Source of the DNA: Bacteroidales bacterium
GTDB lineage: Bacteria; Bacteroidota; Bacteroidia; Bacteroidales; GCA-2748055
Length of the DNA stretch: 64,000 nucleotides
Reading direction: 5' to 3'
Assembly: GCA_016936975.1 (NCBI GenBank)
Contig: JAFGWU010000061.1
Location: 62,001 to 126,000 of the forward strand
Below are positions 54,690 to 63,186 of the stretch, piece by piece. The notes beneath the pieces were generated by a model, which saw nothing but the letters and a program-made list of their open reading frames with translations, did no database searches and was not told the origin of the DNA. Position 1 is the stretch's first letter, and every line of letters begins with the position of its first letter. The translations under genes were made by a program, and so were the position numbers.

Positions 54690-54719
54690 CGATTATAATC
54701 GTTCAATTCATTAGATTTG
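54690..54719 (+). promoter_or_regulatory. Candidate promoter with overlapping 12-bp perfect palindrome
   Basis: TAGATTTG (54712-54719) fits the TAnnTTTG -7 box, 51 bp before the LamG start. The perfect palindrome CGATTATAATCG (54690-54701) covers the spacer upstream of it and could be an operator. No clear -33 TTG is present at the right distance. Confidence 0.4.
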
Positions 54720-54769
54720 TGAAAGAACATGAACCAGTCTTATCATTATTAACCTAAACTTTAGCGCAT

Positions 54770-57700
54770 ATGAAAAGAAAGTATCTACTCGGATTATGGA
54801 CCATCGCGGCCCTTGCGGGCTTTCTGTGGTCGTCGGCAGTGTTCGGACAGGCGACCCTGAAACACTCCTACACCTTTGAAGACGGTACGGCCAATGATGT
54901 GGTCGGCACCGCTCATGGAACCATCATTGGAGGCACCATATCAGATGGCGTTTACACCGCCGGTACCAACGGTGATATTATTGAATTGCCCGGACCTGAT
55001 ATAGCGATCAATACCTACTCTGCCTTAACGATAGAAGCCTATGTTGTCGGCAGTGAAAATGCCGCCACCAATTCGATGCTCTTCTATATGGGGGGATCGG
55101 TTAATAATCTTGGGGCCTATGGATTTTTCCTGACCCCATGGCACTGGCGGAATGGTACCCAGGCGGGTATTAGTACGGTAAACGAGAGCCAACCCTGGAA
55201 TGGTGAAAGTTATGTGCTGGCAACGGAAAACACTTTAAGAACGGCCGGCATGCATCATGCTGTTGTCATTATCAATTCTACGGATATTATCATGTACCTG
55301 GATGCACAGCTGATTGGCACAACTTCTCTGGCCGAACAGGGGAACAGCATCTCAGCCTTATCAAATGATTTTGCCTGGATTGGCCGCGGAGGATATACCA
55401 GTGATCCAACGTGGATTGGCTCGCTTGACAAGTTCGATATTTATGAGGGGGAGCTCGACCGGGGCATCATTGTGCAGCACGCCAGTGATTTCCTGGGTAT
55501 TCCCATGGGGGATGCAACCCTTTCCTCCATCACCACCAGCAAAGGGGAAGTTGAACCTGAATTTGATCCCGAAACGCTGGAATATGAACTCTGGGTTCCC
55601 TACGGAATAACCACCGTCGATATCGATGTCGAACCCACTGTGTCAGGGGTAATCATTGAAATGTACGACGGACTGGGGAACGTCATTCCTGAAGATGGCG
55701 TGGTAAGCTGGAACATCGAGGACGAAGGAATCGATGTGGAGATTCTCGTAACCGCCCTGGACGGGGCCACCCAGATCTCATATTTCCTCTCCATCTTCAA
55801 CGAACCGTCGAATGAGGTTGCCAACCTGTCTGACATTCAGTTTTCAGCCGGTTCCCTGACCACGGATTTTGATCCCGATACCCTTCATTACGTTGCCATT
55901 GTTCCCTACGGGAGCACCTCGGTTGACGTGACGGGTGTCCCGGTCTGGGAAGGAGCCACCGTAACCGGAGACGGCACCATTACACTCACCGAAGGAACGG
56001 GGAGCGCCACCATTGTCGTAACCTCCGAGAATGGTGCGAATACGAAAACCTATACGGTCGATATTTTTGTTACCAGGTTCACGACAGGAAAAGATTTCTA
56101 CATCCTGAATGAAGCCTCCAGCGCAAGCTTTGATCCCGGCCTGGTTGTCGGAGAGGAGGCGGATACTTATATCTACCTCACTTTCCCTGAAAAGGATAAT
56201 CCTTCACAATTGTTCCAGTTTGAGGAGAGTGGTGTAGAAGGACAATATTTTCTGAAGAACAAGCTGAATCATTACCTGGCACTCGTGCCGGCGCCGGTTC
56301 CCGGAAGTGAGGACCAGGACTGGAACCTGGAAATGGTGGAAACCCTCAGAAATAACCTTGACAGCTGCCGGTTTGTTCTGAATGAATTCGAACCCGGGAG
56401 ATTCAGGGTTCAGGCTGTTGCCAGGTTTCCCCTGAATCATTATGATATGGGGCCCAATTCAATCAGTGTCGGCCAGCGGCTCTTTTCCGATAAATGGCCG
56501 GACAATGCCCTGGCGACCTGGAGCCTCGAGTTTCCGGAAGATGTGATACCTCCTTATGATACTTACCTGGATACGCTGTACCTGGATGTCGCAGGTTTAA
56601 GTCCGGATTTTGCATTCTACACAACAAATTATACTGTGACACTTCCGGTTGGCACCACCAGCATGACCGTTACTGCCATACCCAATGACCCGACTTCCAC
56701 TGTAACCGGTACGGGGGTCATCGATGTATCAGACGGCCAGGGTATGGTAACCATTACCGTTACAGCCTCCGAACCGGGCTATACCCGCGATTATTTCATC
56801 CGCTACCAGGTTGACTCACCGCTTACCCTGAAGCATTCCTACACCTTTGCCGACGGGACCGCACAGGACCAGGAGGGGGATGTGGACGGCGTGGTACACG
56901 GAGGAACCATCACCGAGGGGATATTCACATCCGCCATCGAAGGTGACTACATCAGCTTCTCCGGAGAAGAGCTGGCACTGAATACCTACCCCTCAATCAC
57001 CCTGGAGGCTTATGTGACCACCGGTGCCAATGCCGGCTGGACCATGCTGGCATACTTTGGCGGCCAGAGCGGAAGCCACAGCTACTGGATGTCCATAGCA
57101 CGGAACGATGATGTGAGCCGGACGGCCCTGGATATTAACGGAGGAGATGAGGATGGGGTGAATGGCCTTGAACCCGGACCCGGCGAATCGCACCACTACG
57201 TGAGCGTCCTCACCAATGATACCATTTATTGGTATGTCGACGGTGTTCTGACCGGTAAGATGGGATTGCGCCCGACCCATGTGATCAGCGAAATCAGCCC
57301 GGCGGGAGCCTGGCTGGGCTTCGGCGGATGGAACGACCCGACCTGGATCGGATCCGTCCTGGAGTTTAATATATACGCCGGACAGATGGATGCCCAGACC
57401 GTTGCCCTCCGCTCAGTTAATTTCCCGCTGGAAGATGCCACCTCGGATGCCACCCTCTCCGACCTGATGGTCGACGGTGTGACGGTGGACGATTTTGTAT
57501 CGTATAACCTGAGCTACGATGTGGACATCTCCGGAGGAACAACCGTGGTGCCTGCTGTAACCGCAACGGCTACCAATGCCAATGCAACCGTGGTGGTTAC
57601 ACCTGCTGCTGAGCTGCCCGGGACCACCACTGTGGTTGTGACAGCCCAGGACGGGGAAACAACCGTCACCTATTCGGTTAATTTCATCCCCGGGGTATCC

Positions 57701-58201
57701 GATATTGCCACACTTGCGGACCTTACCGTTGATGGAACGACAGTTGAAGGGTTCGATCCGGAGGATTATTCTTATGATGTGACCCTGCCCTACGGTACAA
57801 CCACGGTTCCGACAGTGGCCGGTACACCCACGGATGCCAATGCCTCTGTGGTAGTGACCCCGGCCTCCTCATTGCCGGGTACCACCAGTGTGGTTGTTAC
57901 GGCAGAGGATGGAACAACTAAGAAGACCTATTCGGTCAATTTCGAATTGGAGACCTCCGTTGAAGCACCGGAAAGCTTCAGGGTAAACGTTTACCCGACC
58001 GTCTCCGACGGCACCTTCAGGGTGGTGACTTCCGGCGGGTTGTATACCATATCGGTATATGATATCAGCGGCATAAAGGTCCTTCAGAAAACCGGTGAGG
58101 CCAATGAGCAAATCATCACCGTTAAGAATGCCGGGATGTATATCGTGAAGGTGGAATCTGAAGGAGCATCCAGGGTCTTTAAAGTGTTTAAGACACACTA
58201 A
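54770..58201 (+). CDS. T9SS-secreted LamG / cadherin-like beta-sandwich protein
   Basis: 1143 residues. Signal peptide ends SAVFGQ. Order: LamG 1 (about 30-240, TLKHSYTFEDGTANDVVG), cadherin-like domains 1 and 2 (248-440, FDPETLEYELWVPYG and FDPDTLHYVAIVPYG), a 150-residue insert of possible beta-trefoil type (443-600, FYILNEASSASFDPGL, QLFQFEESGVEGQYFLKNKL), cadherin-like 3 (605-690), LamG 2 (692-885, a close copy of LamG 1 at its start), cadherin-like 4 and 5 (888-1060), and a type A sorting domain (FRVNVYPTVSDGTFRVVTSG, ending FKVFKTH). No catalytic residues are recognised; a secreted glycan-binding role is inferred. It is divergent from the FAS1/SusCD operon. Confidence 0.83.
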   Translation: MKRKYLLGLWTIAALAGFLWSSAVFGQATLKHSYTFEDGTANDVVGTAHGTIIGGTISDGVYTAGTNGDIIELPGPDIAINTYSALTIEAYVVGSENAATNSMLFYMGGSVNNLGAYGFFLTPWHWRNGTQAGISTVNESQPWNGESYVLATENTLRTAGMHHAVVIINSTDIIMYLDAQLIGTTSLAEQGNSISALSNDFAWIGRGGYTSDPTWIGSLDKFDIYEGELDRGIIVQHASDFLGIPMGDATLSSITTSKGEVEPEFDPETLEYELWVPYGITTVDIDVEPTVSGVIIEMYDGLGNVIPEDGVVSWNIEDEGIDVEILVTALDGATQISYFLSIFNEPSNEVANLSDIQFSAGSLTTDFDPDTLHYVAIVPYGSTSVDVTGVPVWEGATVTGDGTITLTEGTGSATIVVTSENGANTKTYTVDIFVTRFTTGKDFYILNEASSASFDPGLVVGEEADTYIYLTFPEKDNPSQLFQFEESGVEGQYFLKNKLNHYLALVPAPVPGSEDQDWNLEMVETLRNNLDSCRFVLNEFEPGRFRVQAVARFPLNHYDMGPNSISVGQRLFSDKWPDNALATWSLEFPEDVIPPYDTYLDTLYLDVAGLSPDFAFYTTNYTVTLPVGTTSMTVTAIPNDPTSTVTGTGVIDVSDGQGMVTITVTASEPGYTRDYFIRYQVDSPLTLKHSYTFADGTAQDQEGDVDGVVHGGTITEGIFTSAIEGDYISFSGEELALNTYPSITLEAYVTTGANAGWTMLAYFGGQSGSHSYWMSIARNDDVSRTALDINGGDEDGVNGLEPGPGESHHYVSVLTNDTIYWYVDGVLTGKMGLRPTHVISEISPAGAWLGFGGWNDPTWIGSVLEFNIYAGQMDAQTVALRSVNFPLEDATSDATLSDLMVDGVTVDDFVSYNLSYDVDISGGTTVVPAVTATATNANATVVVTPAAELPGTTTVVVTAQDGETTVTYSVNFIPGVSDIATLADLTVDGTTVEGFDPEDYSYDVTLPYGTTTVPTVAGTPTDANASVVVTPASSLPGTTSVVVTAEDGTTKKTYSVNFELETSVEAPESFRVNVYPTVSDGTFRVVTSGGLYTISVYDISGIKVLQKTGEANEQIITVKNAGMYIVKVESEGASRVFKVFKTH

Positions 58202-58255
58202 AAACTGAAAGGTTCCTGTCGCCCGTTGATTTCAGACAGGAATCAATTTTTCACG

Positions 58256-58288
58256 GGGTTGCCGGAGGTCTTTCGGCAGCCCTTTTTT
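58256..58288 (+). terminator. Rho-independent terminator of the LamG gene
   Basis: GGGTTGCCG (58256-58264) pairs with CGGCAGCCC (58274-58282), one G-U wobble, followed by six T. A first hairpin TTCCTGTC/GACAGGAA (58213-58242) with five T lies just upstream, so termination is probably efficient. Confidence 0.8.
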
Positions 58289-58394
58289 AACGGATGCAGG
58301 CCCAGGTTTCTTTGTGTTTCCCTGTGTAATTTACTCCCTGATCAGTTTCTCTCTTTAGGTGTGCCGGCAGGGTATGAGAAATGATCAGGTCCCA

Positions 58395-59066
58395 TGGTGA
58401 TATGGAAACCTTCCGTTCCGGGTTATTAACAATCAGATCCGGCTTGTTAACAATCAGAGGTGATTTGGGACCAATCAGATGTGACCCGGAGCCAATCAGA
58501 GGCGGTTTGGAACCAATCAGAGGCGACCCGGAACCAATTAGATACGACCCGGAACCAGTCAGATGCGATCCGGAACCAATCAGGTGACATTTTTTCACGG
58601 TACAGGGTCATCTGGAGGGGTGACGGAGCGGGTTATTAACAATACGCAGTCGCCGGATCATGTTACGGAGCGATTTGTTAACAATTTGAGGTCATTTGGA
58701 ACCAATCAGGTGTGATTTGGGACCAATCAGATGCGGTTTGCGGCCAATCAGATGCGATCTGCAACCAATCAGAAGCGATTTGCAGTCGGTCAGGGACGAT
58801 CCGGAACCCTTCAGGTCTCATTTTGTATTGGTACGGGGTGACTTTATTAACTGACGGAGCGGGTTGTTAACAATACAAAGCCACCGGATCATGTTACGGA
58901 GTGATTTGTTAACATTTTGACGTCATTTGGGAACCATCCGGCCTCATTTGAAAACACTCTGAGGTCATTTTGCAATCCTTCGGAGTCGTTTGACATCCCT
59001 CTGAGATCCCCGGGATATCCTCCGGGTGGATTTGCAAACCATTCGAAGCCGTTTGATGTGACTTCC
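58395..59066. repeat. 21-bp tandem array with 231-bp higher-order repeat
   Basis: An unbroken 21-bp register runs for 32 units. Well-conserved units share the core GAYYYGGRACCAATCAG. Two six-unit C blocks (58458-58583 and 58689-58814) alternate with five-unit D blocks (58584-58688 and 58815-58919), whose five units are distinct but match each other block to block: the third, fourth and fifth agree at about 19, 18 and 19 of 21 bases by eye. A third, degenerate C block runs 58920-59045. The C/D period is 11 units, 231 bp. GTTAAC or TTAACA recurs in D units. It fills the gap between the convergent LamG and GH43 genes. Because 21 is a multiple of three, both strands give heptapeptide-repeat ORFs (for example HLIGSGS), which I do not regard as genes. 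Confidence 0.85.
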
Positions 59067-59080
59067 GGGGCATTTATCAT

Positions 59081-62000
59081 TCAACGGTAGTACCGGTTGT
59101 TCAGGCTGAGGATCTTCCTGGCTCTTACCCTGCCGTTCGTATAGTTCTCCACCACGATATATATTCCCGGATCGTGCCTCAGGGCTTCGGGAGAGACCGG
59201 CTGCCCTGAGAGGGAGTAATAACGGGTATTAGCAATATCCCACTCATCAAATGAGGGATCCGGACGGGTTTCCGGGAAAACGGTACCGGTTATGTCATTG
59301 CTGAAAAGAATGGTGTCGATTCCGCGGTGGGTGGGCACCACCTGCTGTATGGAGCCGTTTGTATTAAACCGGAGCCGGTCGATACACACTTCCCGGTGGT
59401 ACCCGGGCCCGTTATCCAGGTAGTTCCTGTTTACCCGGTGATACACGATAAACCACTCATCCCGTCCCGGGATCTGCAGAACCGAATTATGCCCCGTCCC
59501 GTAAATGAGGCTGTCGGTCTCCTGTCGGATCACAATGGGACTGCCGGCCACAGTGATTGGTCCGGTGGGGGAATCCGAGGTTCCGTATGCGACATGGTAA
59601 TTGGGTGATCCCGTATCGTCCACCGACCAGAGGAAGTAGTAGGTGCCGTTCCGGCAGAAGACGGTTGTCCCTTCGCGGTATGCATAGGTTTGCAATGTTC
59701 CTCCCTGGGGGGTAATCACGTCAGTGGAGGCCGGTTTGATGTTCAGCATATTCTCCTCCAGCTCCGATACCGCCATGAACCCGTTTCCCCAGTAGAAATA
59801 GCTTTTCCCCGACAGCGGATCGGTGAACACGTCGCCGTCTATAATCTGTCCGCCGGAAACCCCATCGGGAAGCGCATCGATCATCGGGGTGCCCGAGTCG
59901 TGGAACGGACCGGCGGGGTGGTCGGACACGGCGACCCCGATCTTCTTCCCGCCGCTCTCCCCGCTGAAGTAGAAATAGTAGATATAGTCGTTTTCCGATA
60001 TTTTCCGCTCCTCAATGGCGGGGGCCCAGGCGTTCCCTGTGGCCCAGGGCACCTGGTCGCCGCTCAGATCGAGAATAGTGCCATCATTGGTCCAGTTGAC
60101 CAGGTCGGGTGAGGAGAAGACATCAAAGCTGTAGCCGCCCCATCCGGGATAGCCGTCGGTGGTCGGATAGATGTAGAACCGCCCGGTTTTTTCGGAATAG
60201 AGTATGTCGGGGTCCGCATGAAAACCGGGGAGCACCGGGTTGACCCGTATAACCGGACTGACGGCGTAGGTTTTCGTTGTGCCGTTCAGGGTGAAGGAGT
60301 AGGAAACGGGTCCGGACGTGAAATCGGGGGCGCCTTCCGGCGTGATCTGTGTCCCGGCCGTGGCGTAAAAACAGGGATCAAAGGCAGTGAGGTCGGTGCC
60401 ATAATAAACGGGGATGGTAATCTCGCGGGCTGTCTCATTCACGGTGATTCCCTCCGGCCGGATATTTTTGTTTCGTGCCCCGACGGTGAGTTCCGAGAGG
60501 GCGGCGGAGGGAAATGCCTCTGCGAGCCGGCCGGCTTCTTCCTTTGAGATGGCCATGGTGGTCCCGTGGCGGGCATCCATTGAATAGTTGTCGAGTACGT
60601 AGGCAAAGGATTCAAGGTCGGATGAACTGCAGAACTGGTAATGCCCGGCTCCGTAGCAGTCGTACATCATGATCCACTCATCGGAGTTGATGAGCCTGAA
60701 TACGCCAACCCCCTCGACGGCCTCGGAGGTCTGTTCCAGGTTTCCCGTGGATTCGCCCCACTGTGATCCGGGAGGGGCGCCGTCTCGGGCGGTAAGGGTT
60801 TTGGAGGTTACTTTGGCGATCCCCCCGGTTCCTTCATTCTTAAAAAAGAGGTGGTAAAGGCTGTCCGCCTCATTTAACACGATATCCCCGTCGATCGTGG
60901 CCGATCCCCGGTCGAAGAGGAACTGCGGGACACTTTCGAGATCGGTGAAATCGTCATTCGCATAGGCGTAGTGGATCTGATCATACGGACACTTGCCGTC
61001 GCTGGTAAGCAGTGAGAAATAGACCATGTATTTCCCGGCCCCGGGATCATAGATCGTCTGCGGGGCCCACACCCTTAATACGTTTGCCCATTCCGCCGGC
61101 CACCGGGTCGGGAAGTGGATCGCGGAGCTGGTCCAGTTCACCAGGTCATTGGATTTCAACAGCACAATGCCCCGGTTGCTTGTCCATCCTTCACTTGATT
61201 TCATATCGGTCACGACCATATAGAACGTTTCCCCGTCCTCCCCCCTCAGGATATGTGGGTCGCGCACCGCCTTCTTCAGGGCGATGTCGGCGGAGTTAAT
61301 GACCGGGTTCCCGTTATTCAGCGGCGTGTAGTGCAGTCCGTCATTACTGAGGGCGAACCGGATCTGCTCTTCATACTGGGAATTGCCGGTGAAGTAGGTA
61401 AAGAGGTAGGCCGACCGGTTCTCCTCCTCGGCGATATAAACCGTAAAATCCCTTGAGGCGGAGGCCGATCCCCGCGTGGCCGTGGCGGTGAGGATTGCCT
61501 TTTTCTTCCCTTCGCCGTAGGGTGACAATTTCAGGATGCGTCCCACTGCATTGATATAATCGGGGGAATCCGTGGACCATAGGATTTGGGATCCTTCGGC
61601 TGTTTTGTGGGGAAGATGCAATTGTGACCGGGCATTATTTATATTACCCCCTATGGTTAGTCCGGCCAGGTCCGTTTCCACGGCGGTACTATCCGTGCAG
61701 AGGGGCAGAACCGTCACCTTAAACGATTTTGTAACGGAATAACCGTTCCGGCTCAGGGTGGCCGTGAGGGTCACCTCCACGGGATCTTCTCCTGATGCGG
61801 GCCTGTGGACTATTCCCTCCGGGGAGATGATGCCGGGAGCGGAGCTCTTCCATTCGACCGACACCCCGTTTCCAAGCTGATTGGGGAGGCTGATCATGGA
61901 ACGGATGGCATCGGCATTTTCAATGTTAAGGGTTGCCACGGCCTCATGCACCACCACGCTGTCGACCATGTAATTCAGGATGGGGAGGTCGCTGCAGAGG

Positions 62001-62779
62001 GCGATGACCTGTGACCGGTCGAGGGCACCGCTGTATATTTTAAAATTATCGTAAAGGGCGTTCTTCAGATAAACATCACTCCGGTAACAGGAGCGGCCCA
62101 GGAAATTATAGGAGGTTGCGTCCAGTTCGGCCGGACGGATGGTCACCGTGCCGCTGGCAACCAGGGTGCTGTCGATGTAGATGGAGCCGTCCGAATCCTG
62201 CTGTGTATAGGTCAGCGTCACCCAGCGGCCTTTTGTGAAAGGCCGGCGGGCATTTACCATCGACTCCGCCGAATAGCCGGTTTTCGAAATGGCATAGCGG
62301 GTGGAGATCGCCGAAAAAAACATGTTTCCGTTGGCATCGGAGAGCATGTTATCGGAATTGGCGAAGGTCCAGATGAAATTTCCGTTGGCAGTGATGGGGG
62401 TACTTTCCGGGATAAAGAGGGTGGAGGAGACGGAAAAACTTTCGAGCGCGGCGATCAGCTCCCCGAACGCGGGGGAGAAGTTGAAATAGCCGTTCCCGTC
62501 TCCCAGGCTAAGGACATCAGAGGGTCCGTACTTCACCAGGACGGCACCATTATGGAGTGTGCCGGTATAGGTGCCCGATTGATCCGTTGCGGAGCTGAAA
62601 TCGAACTCTGCCAGGAGGCTTGTGGCCTGGGAACCGCTTTTTATACTGGGGTGCTCTTCAGTCTTTTCTTCTGAGAGCGCCGGATTCAGGGCGTGCAGGG
62701 AGCAGGTGCCATATAAAAGCAGGATTAAAGGGATGCAATAACTACAGGCGGTTTTCACTCTGTTCATAAAATGGATCAT
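59081..62779 (-). CDS. Secreted protein with two GH43-type modules and LamG domain
   Basis: 1232 residues from ATG 62779; ATG 62767 (MNRVKTACSYCIPLILLLYG) is an equally good start. Signal peptide, LamG (about 50-275), two Ig-like domains (275-460), GH43-like module 1 (about 462-760, AVRDPHILRGEDGETFYMVV, VWAPQTIYDPGAGKYMVYFS), a linker Ig-like domain (765-830), and GH43-like module 2 (about 835-1140, FHADPDILYSEKTGRFYIYP, GNAWAPAIEERK, IDGDVFTDPLSGKSYFYWGN, YGTGHNSVLQIPG). The end (YYSLSGQPVSPEALRHDPGI) looks like a shortened T9SS-type sorting tail. It probably cleaves arabinose- or xylose-containing side chains outside the cell. Module 1 is more divergent than module 2. Confidence 0.83.
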   Translation of the reverse strand: MIHFMNRVKTACSYCIPLILLLYGTCSLHALNPALSEEKTEEHPSIKSGSQATSLLAEFDFSSATDQSGTYTGTLHNGAVLVKYGPSDVLSLGDGNGYFNFSPAFGELIAALESFSVSSTLFIPESTPITANGNFIWTFANSDNMLSDANGNMFFSAISTRYAISKTGYSAESMVNARRPFTKGRWVTLTYTQQDSDGSIYIDSTLVASGTVTIRPAELDATSYNFLGRSCYRSDVYLKNALYDNFKIYSGALDRSQVIALCSDLPILNYMVDSVVVHEAVATLNIENADAIRSMISLPNQLGNGVSVEWKSSAPGIISPEGIVHRPASGEDPVEVTLTATLSRNGYSVTKSFKVTVLPLCTDSTAVETDLAGLTIGGNINNARSQLHLPHKTAEGSQILWSTDSPDYINAVGRILKLSPYGEGKKKAILTATATRGSASASRDFTVYIAEEENRSAYLFTYFTGNSQYEEQIRFALSNDGLHYTPLNNGNPVINSADIALKKAVRDPHILRGEDGETFYMVVTDMKSSEGWTSNRGIVLLKSNDLVNWTSSAIHFPTRWPAEWANVLRVWAPQTIYDPGAGKYMVYFSLLTSDGKCPYDQIHYAYANDDFTDLESVPQFLFDRGSATIDGDIVLNEADSLYHLFFKNEGTGGIAKVTSKTLTARDGAPPGSQWGESTGNLEQTSEAVEGVGVFRLINSDEWIMMYDCYGAGHYQFCSSSDLESFAYVLDNYSMDARHGTTMAISKEEAGRLAEAFPSAALSELTVGARNKNIRPEGITVNETAREITIPVYYGTDLTAFDPCFYATAGTQITPEGAPDFTSGPVSYSFTLNGTTKTYAVSPVIRVNPVLPGFHADPDILYSEKTGRFYIYPTTDGYPGWGGYSFDVFSSPDLVNWTNDGTILDLSGDQVPWATGNAWAPAIEERKISENDYIYYFYFSGESGGKKIGVAVSDHPAGPFHDSGTPMIDALPDGVSGGQIIDGDVFTDPLSGKSYFYWGNGFMAVSELEENMLNIKPASTDVITPQGGTLQTYAYREGTTVFCRNGTYYFLWSVDDTGSPNYHVAYGTSDSPTGPITVAGSPIVIRQETDSLIYGTGHNSVLQIPGRDEWFIVYHRVNRNYLDNGPGYHREVCIDRLRFNTNGSIQQVVPTHRGIDTILFSNDITGTVFPETRPDPSFDEWDIANTRYYSLSGQPVSPEALRHDPGIYIVVENYTNGRVRARKILSLNNRYYR

Positions 62780-62861
62780 TTTCTGGTTTTAACAGTTGTT
62801 CGTTTATGCTCATACAGCCCCGGGATGCCCGGCCGGGCAAAAATATCACTTCCTGAGGCAT

Positions 62862-63024
62862 CTAGAATTCGGTTATTACCGGCCGGTTATCCAGCCATGC
62901 CGCCATATTCAGGACCAGGAAATTCCAGTTCTGGAAACCTTTGTTCAGCACGGGCTCCCCGTTTCCGGGCAAATAGTATTCGTGCAGGGACTGACAGTGA
63001 ACAGAGAAGTAATAACCTTTTCAT
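62862..63024 (-). pseudogene. Remnant of an exported (glycosidase-like) gene
   Basis: Reverse strand. An ATG at 63024 opens a signal-peptide-like start (MKRLLLLCSLS). A shift of one base then leads into a 38-40 residue frame that reads protein-like (LHEYYLPGNGEPVLNKGFQN, then WNFLVLNMAAWLDN) and stops at 62862. The second part resembles the C-terminal end of an (alpha/alpha)6-barrel glycosidase. This would fit a gene that lost its middle by deletion and left its first and last parts joined out of frame. The family assignment is tentative. No other gene is seen in 62780-63186. Confidence 0.4.
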
Positions 63025-63132
63025 CTTTTAAAAGTAAGTACTTTTCCGGTATTTTCGAACTTATCCGTCGAAAGCCTGCCGCAGGCGCGCATTTTTCCGG
63101 CACACGGTTATCCCCAGGACGGGCAGGGGGAG

Positions 63133-63163
63133 AAAAAAAAAGGCTGCAACAAAGGCAGCCTTT
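63133..63163 (-). terminator. Rho-independent terminator of the single-domain FAS1 gene
   Basis: On the reverse strand AAAGGCTGC and GCAGCCTTT form a 9-bp stem with a 7-base loop (63139-63163), followed by six or more T. It starts 24 bp after the FAS1 stop. Confidence 0.85.
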
Positions 63164-63186
63164 TGAGGATATAATTGTATTACGGA

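Larger units (their letters stand above)
54293..54769. other. Divergent intergenic region of the FAS1/SusCD operon and LamG gene
   Basis: 477 bp. The A/T-rich stretch 54330-54440 presumably carries the promoter of the reverse operon, but I see no clean TAnnTTTG there. The middle holds a dispersed-type palindrome (54545-54612), and the right end holds a promoter for the forward gene. No ORF with coding character was found. Confidence 0.6.

Noticed and set aside
58287..58598. Reverse ORF of 103 codons with HLIGSGS-type heptads, and the forward ORF at 58381-58587
   Set aside because: Both are translations of the 21-bp array; any frame through a 21-bp period gives a heptapeptide repeat. No start context or homology supports a gene.
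58395..59066. CRISPR array
   Set aside because: Units are directly adjacent 21-mers that vary in sequence. There are no unique spacers of constant length and no cas genes.
63074..63086. Palindrome GCCTGCCGCAGGC
   Set aside because: A 13-base palindrome in a remnant region; too short to call a site without copies elsewhere.
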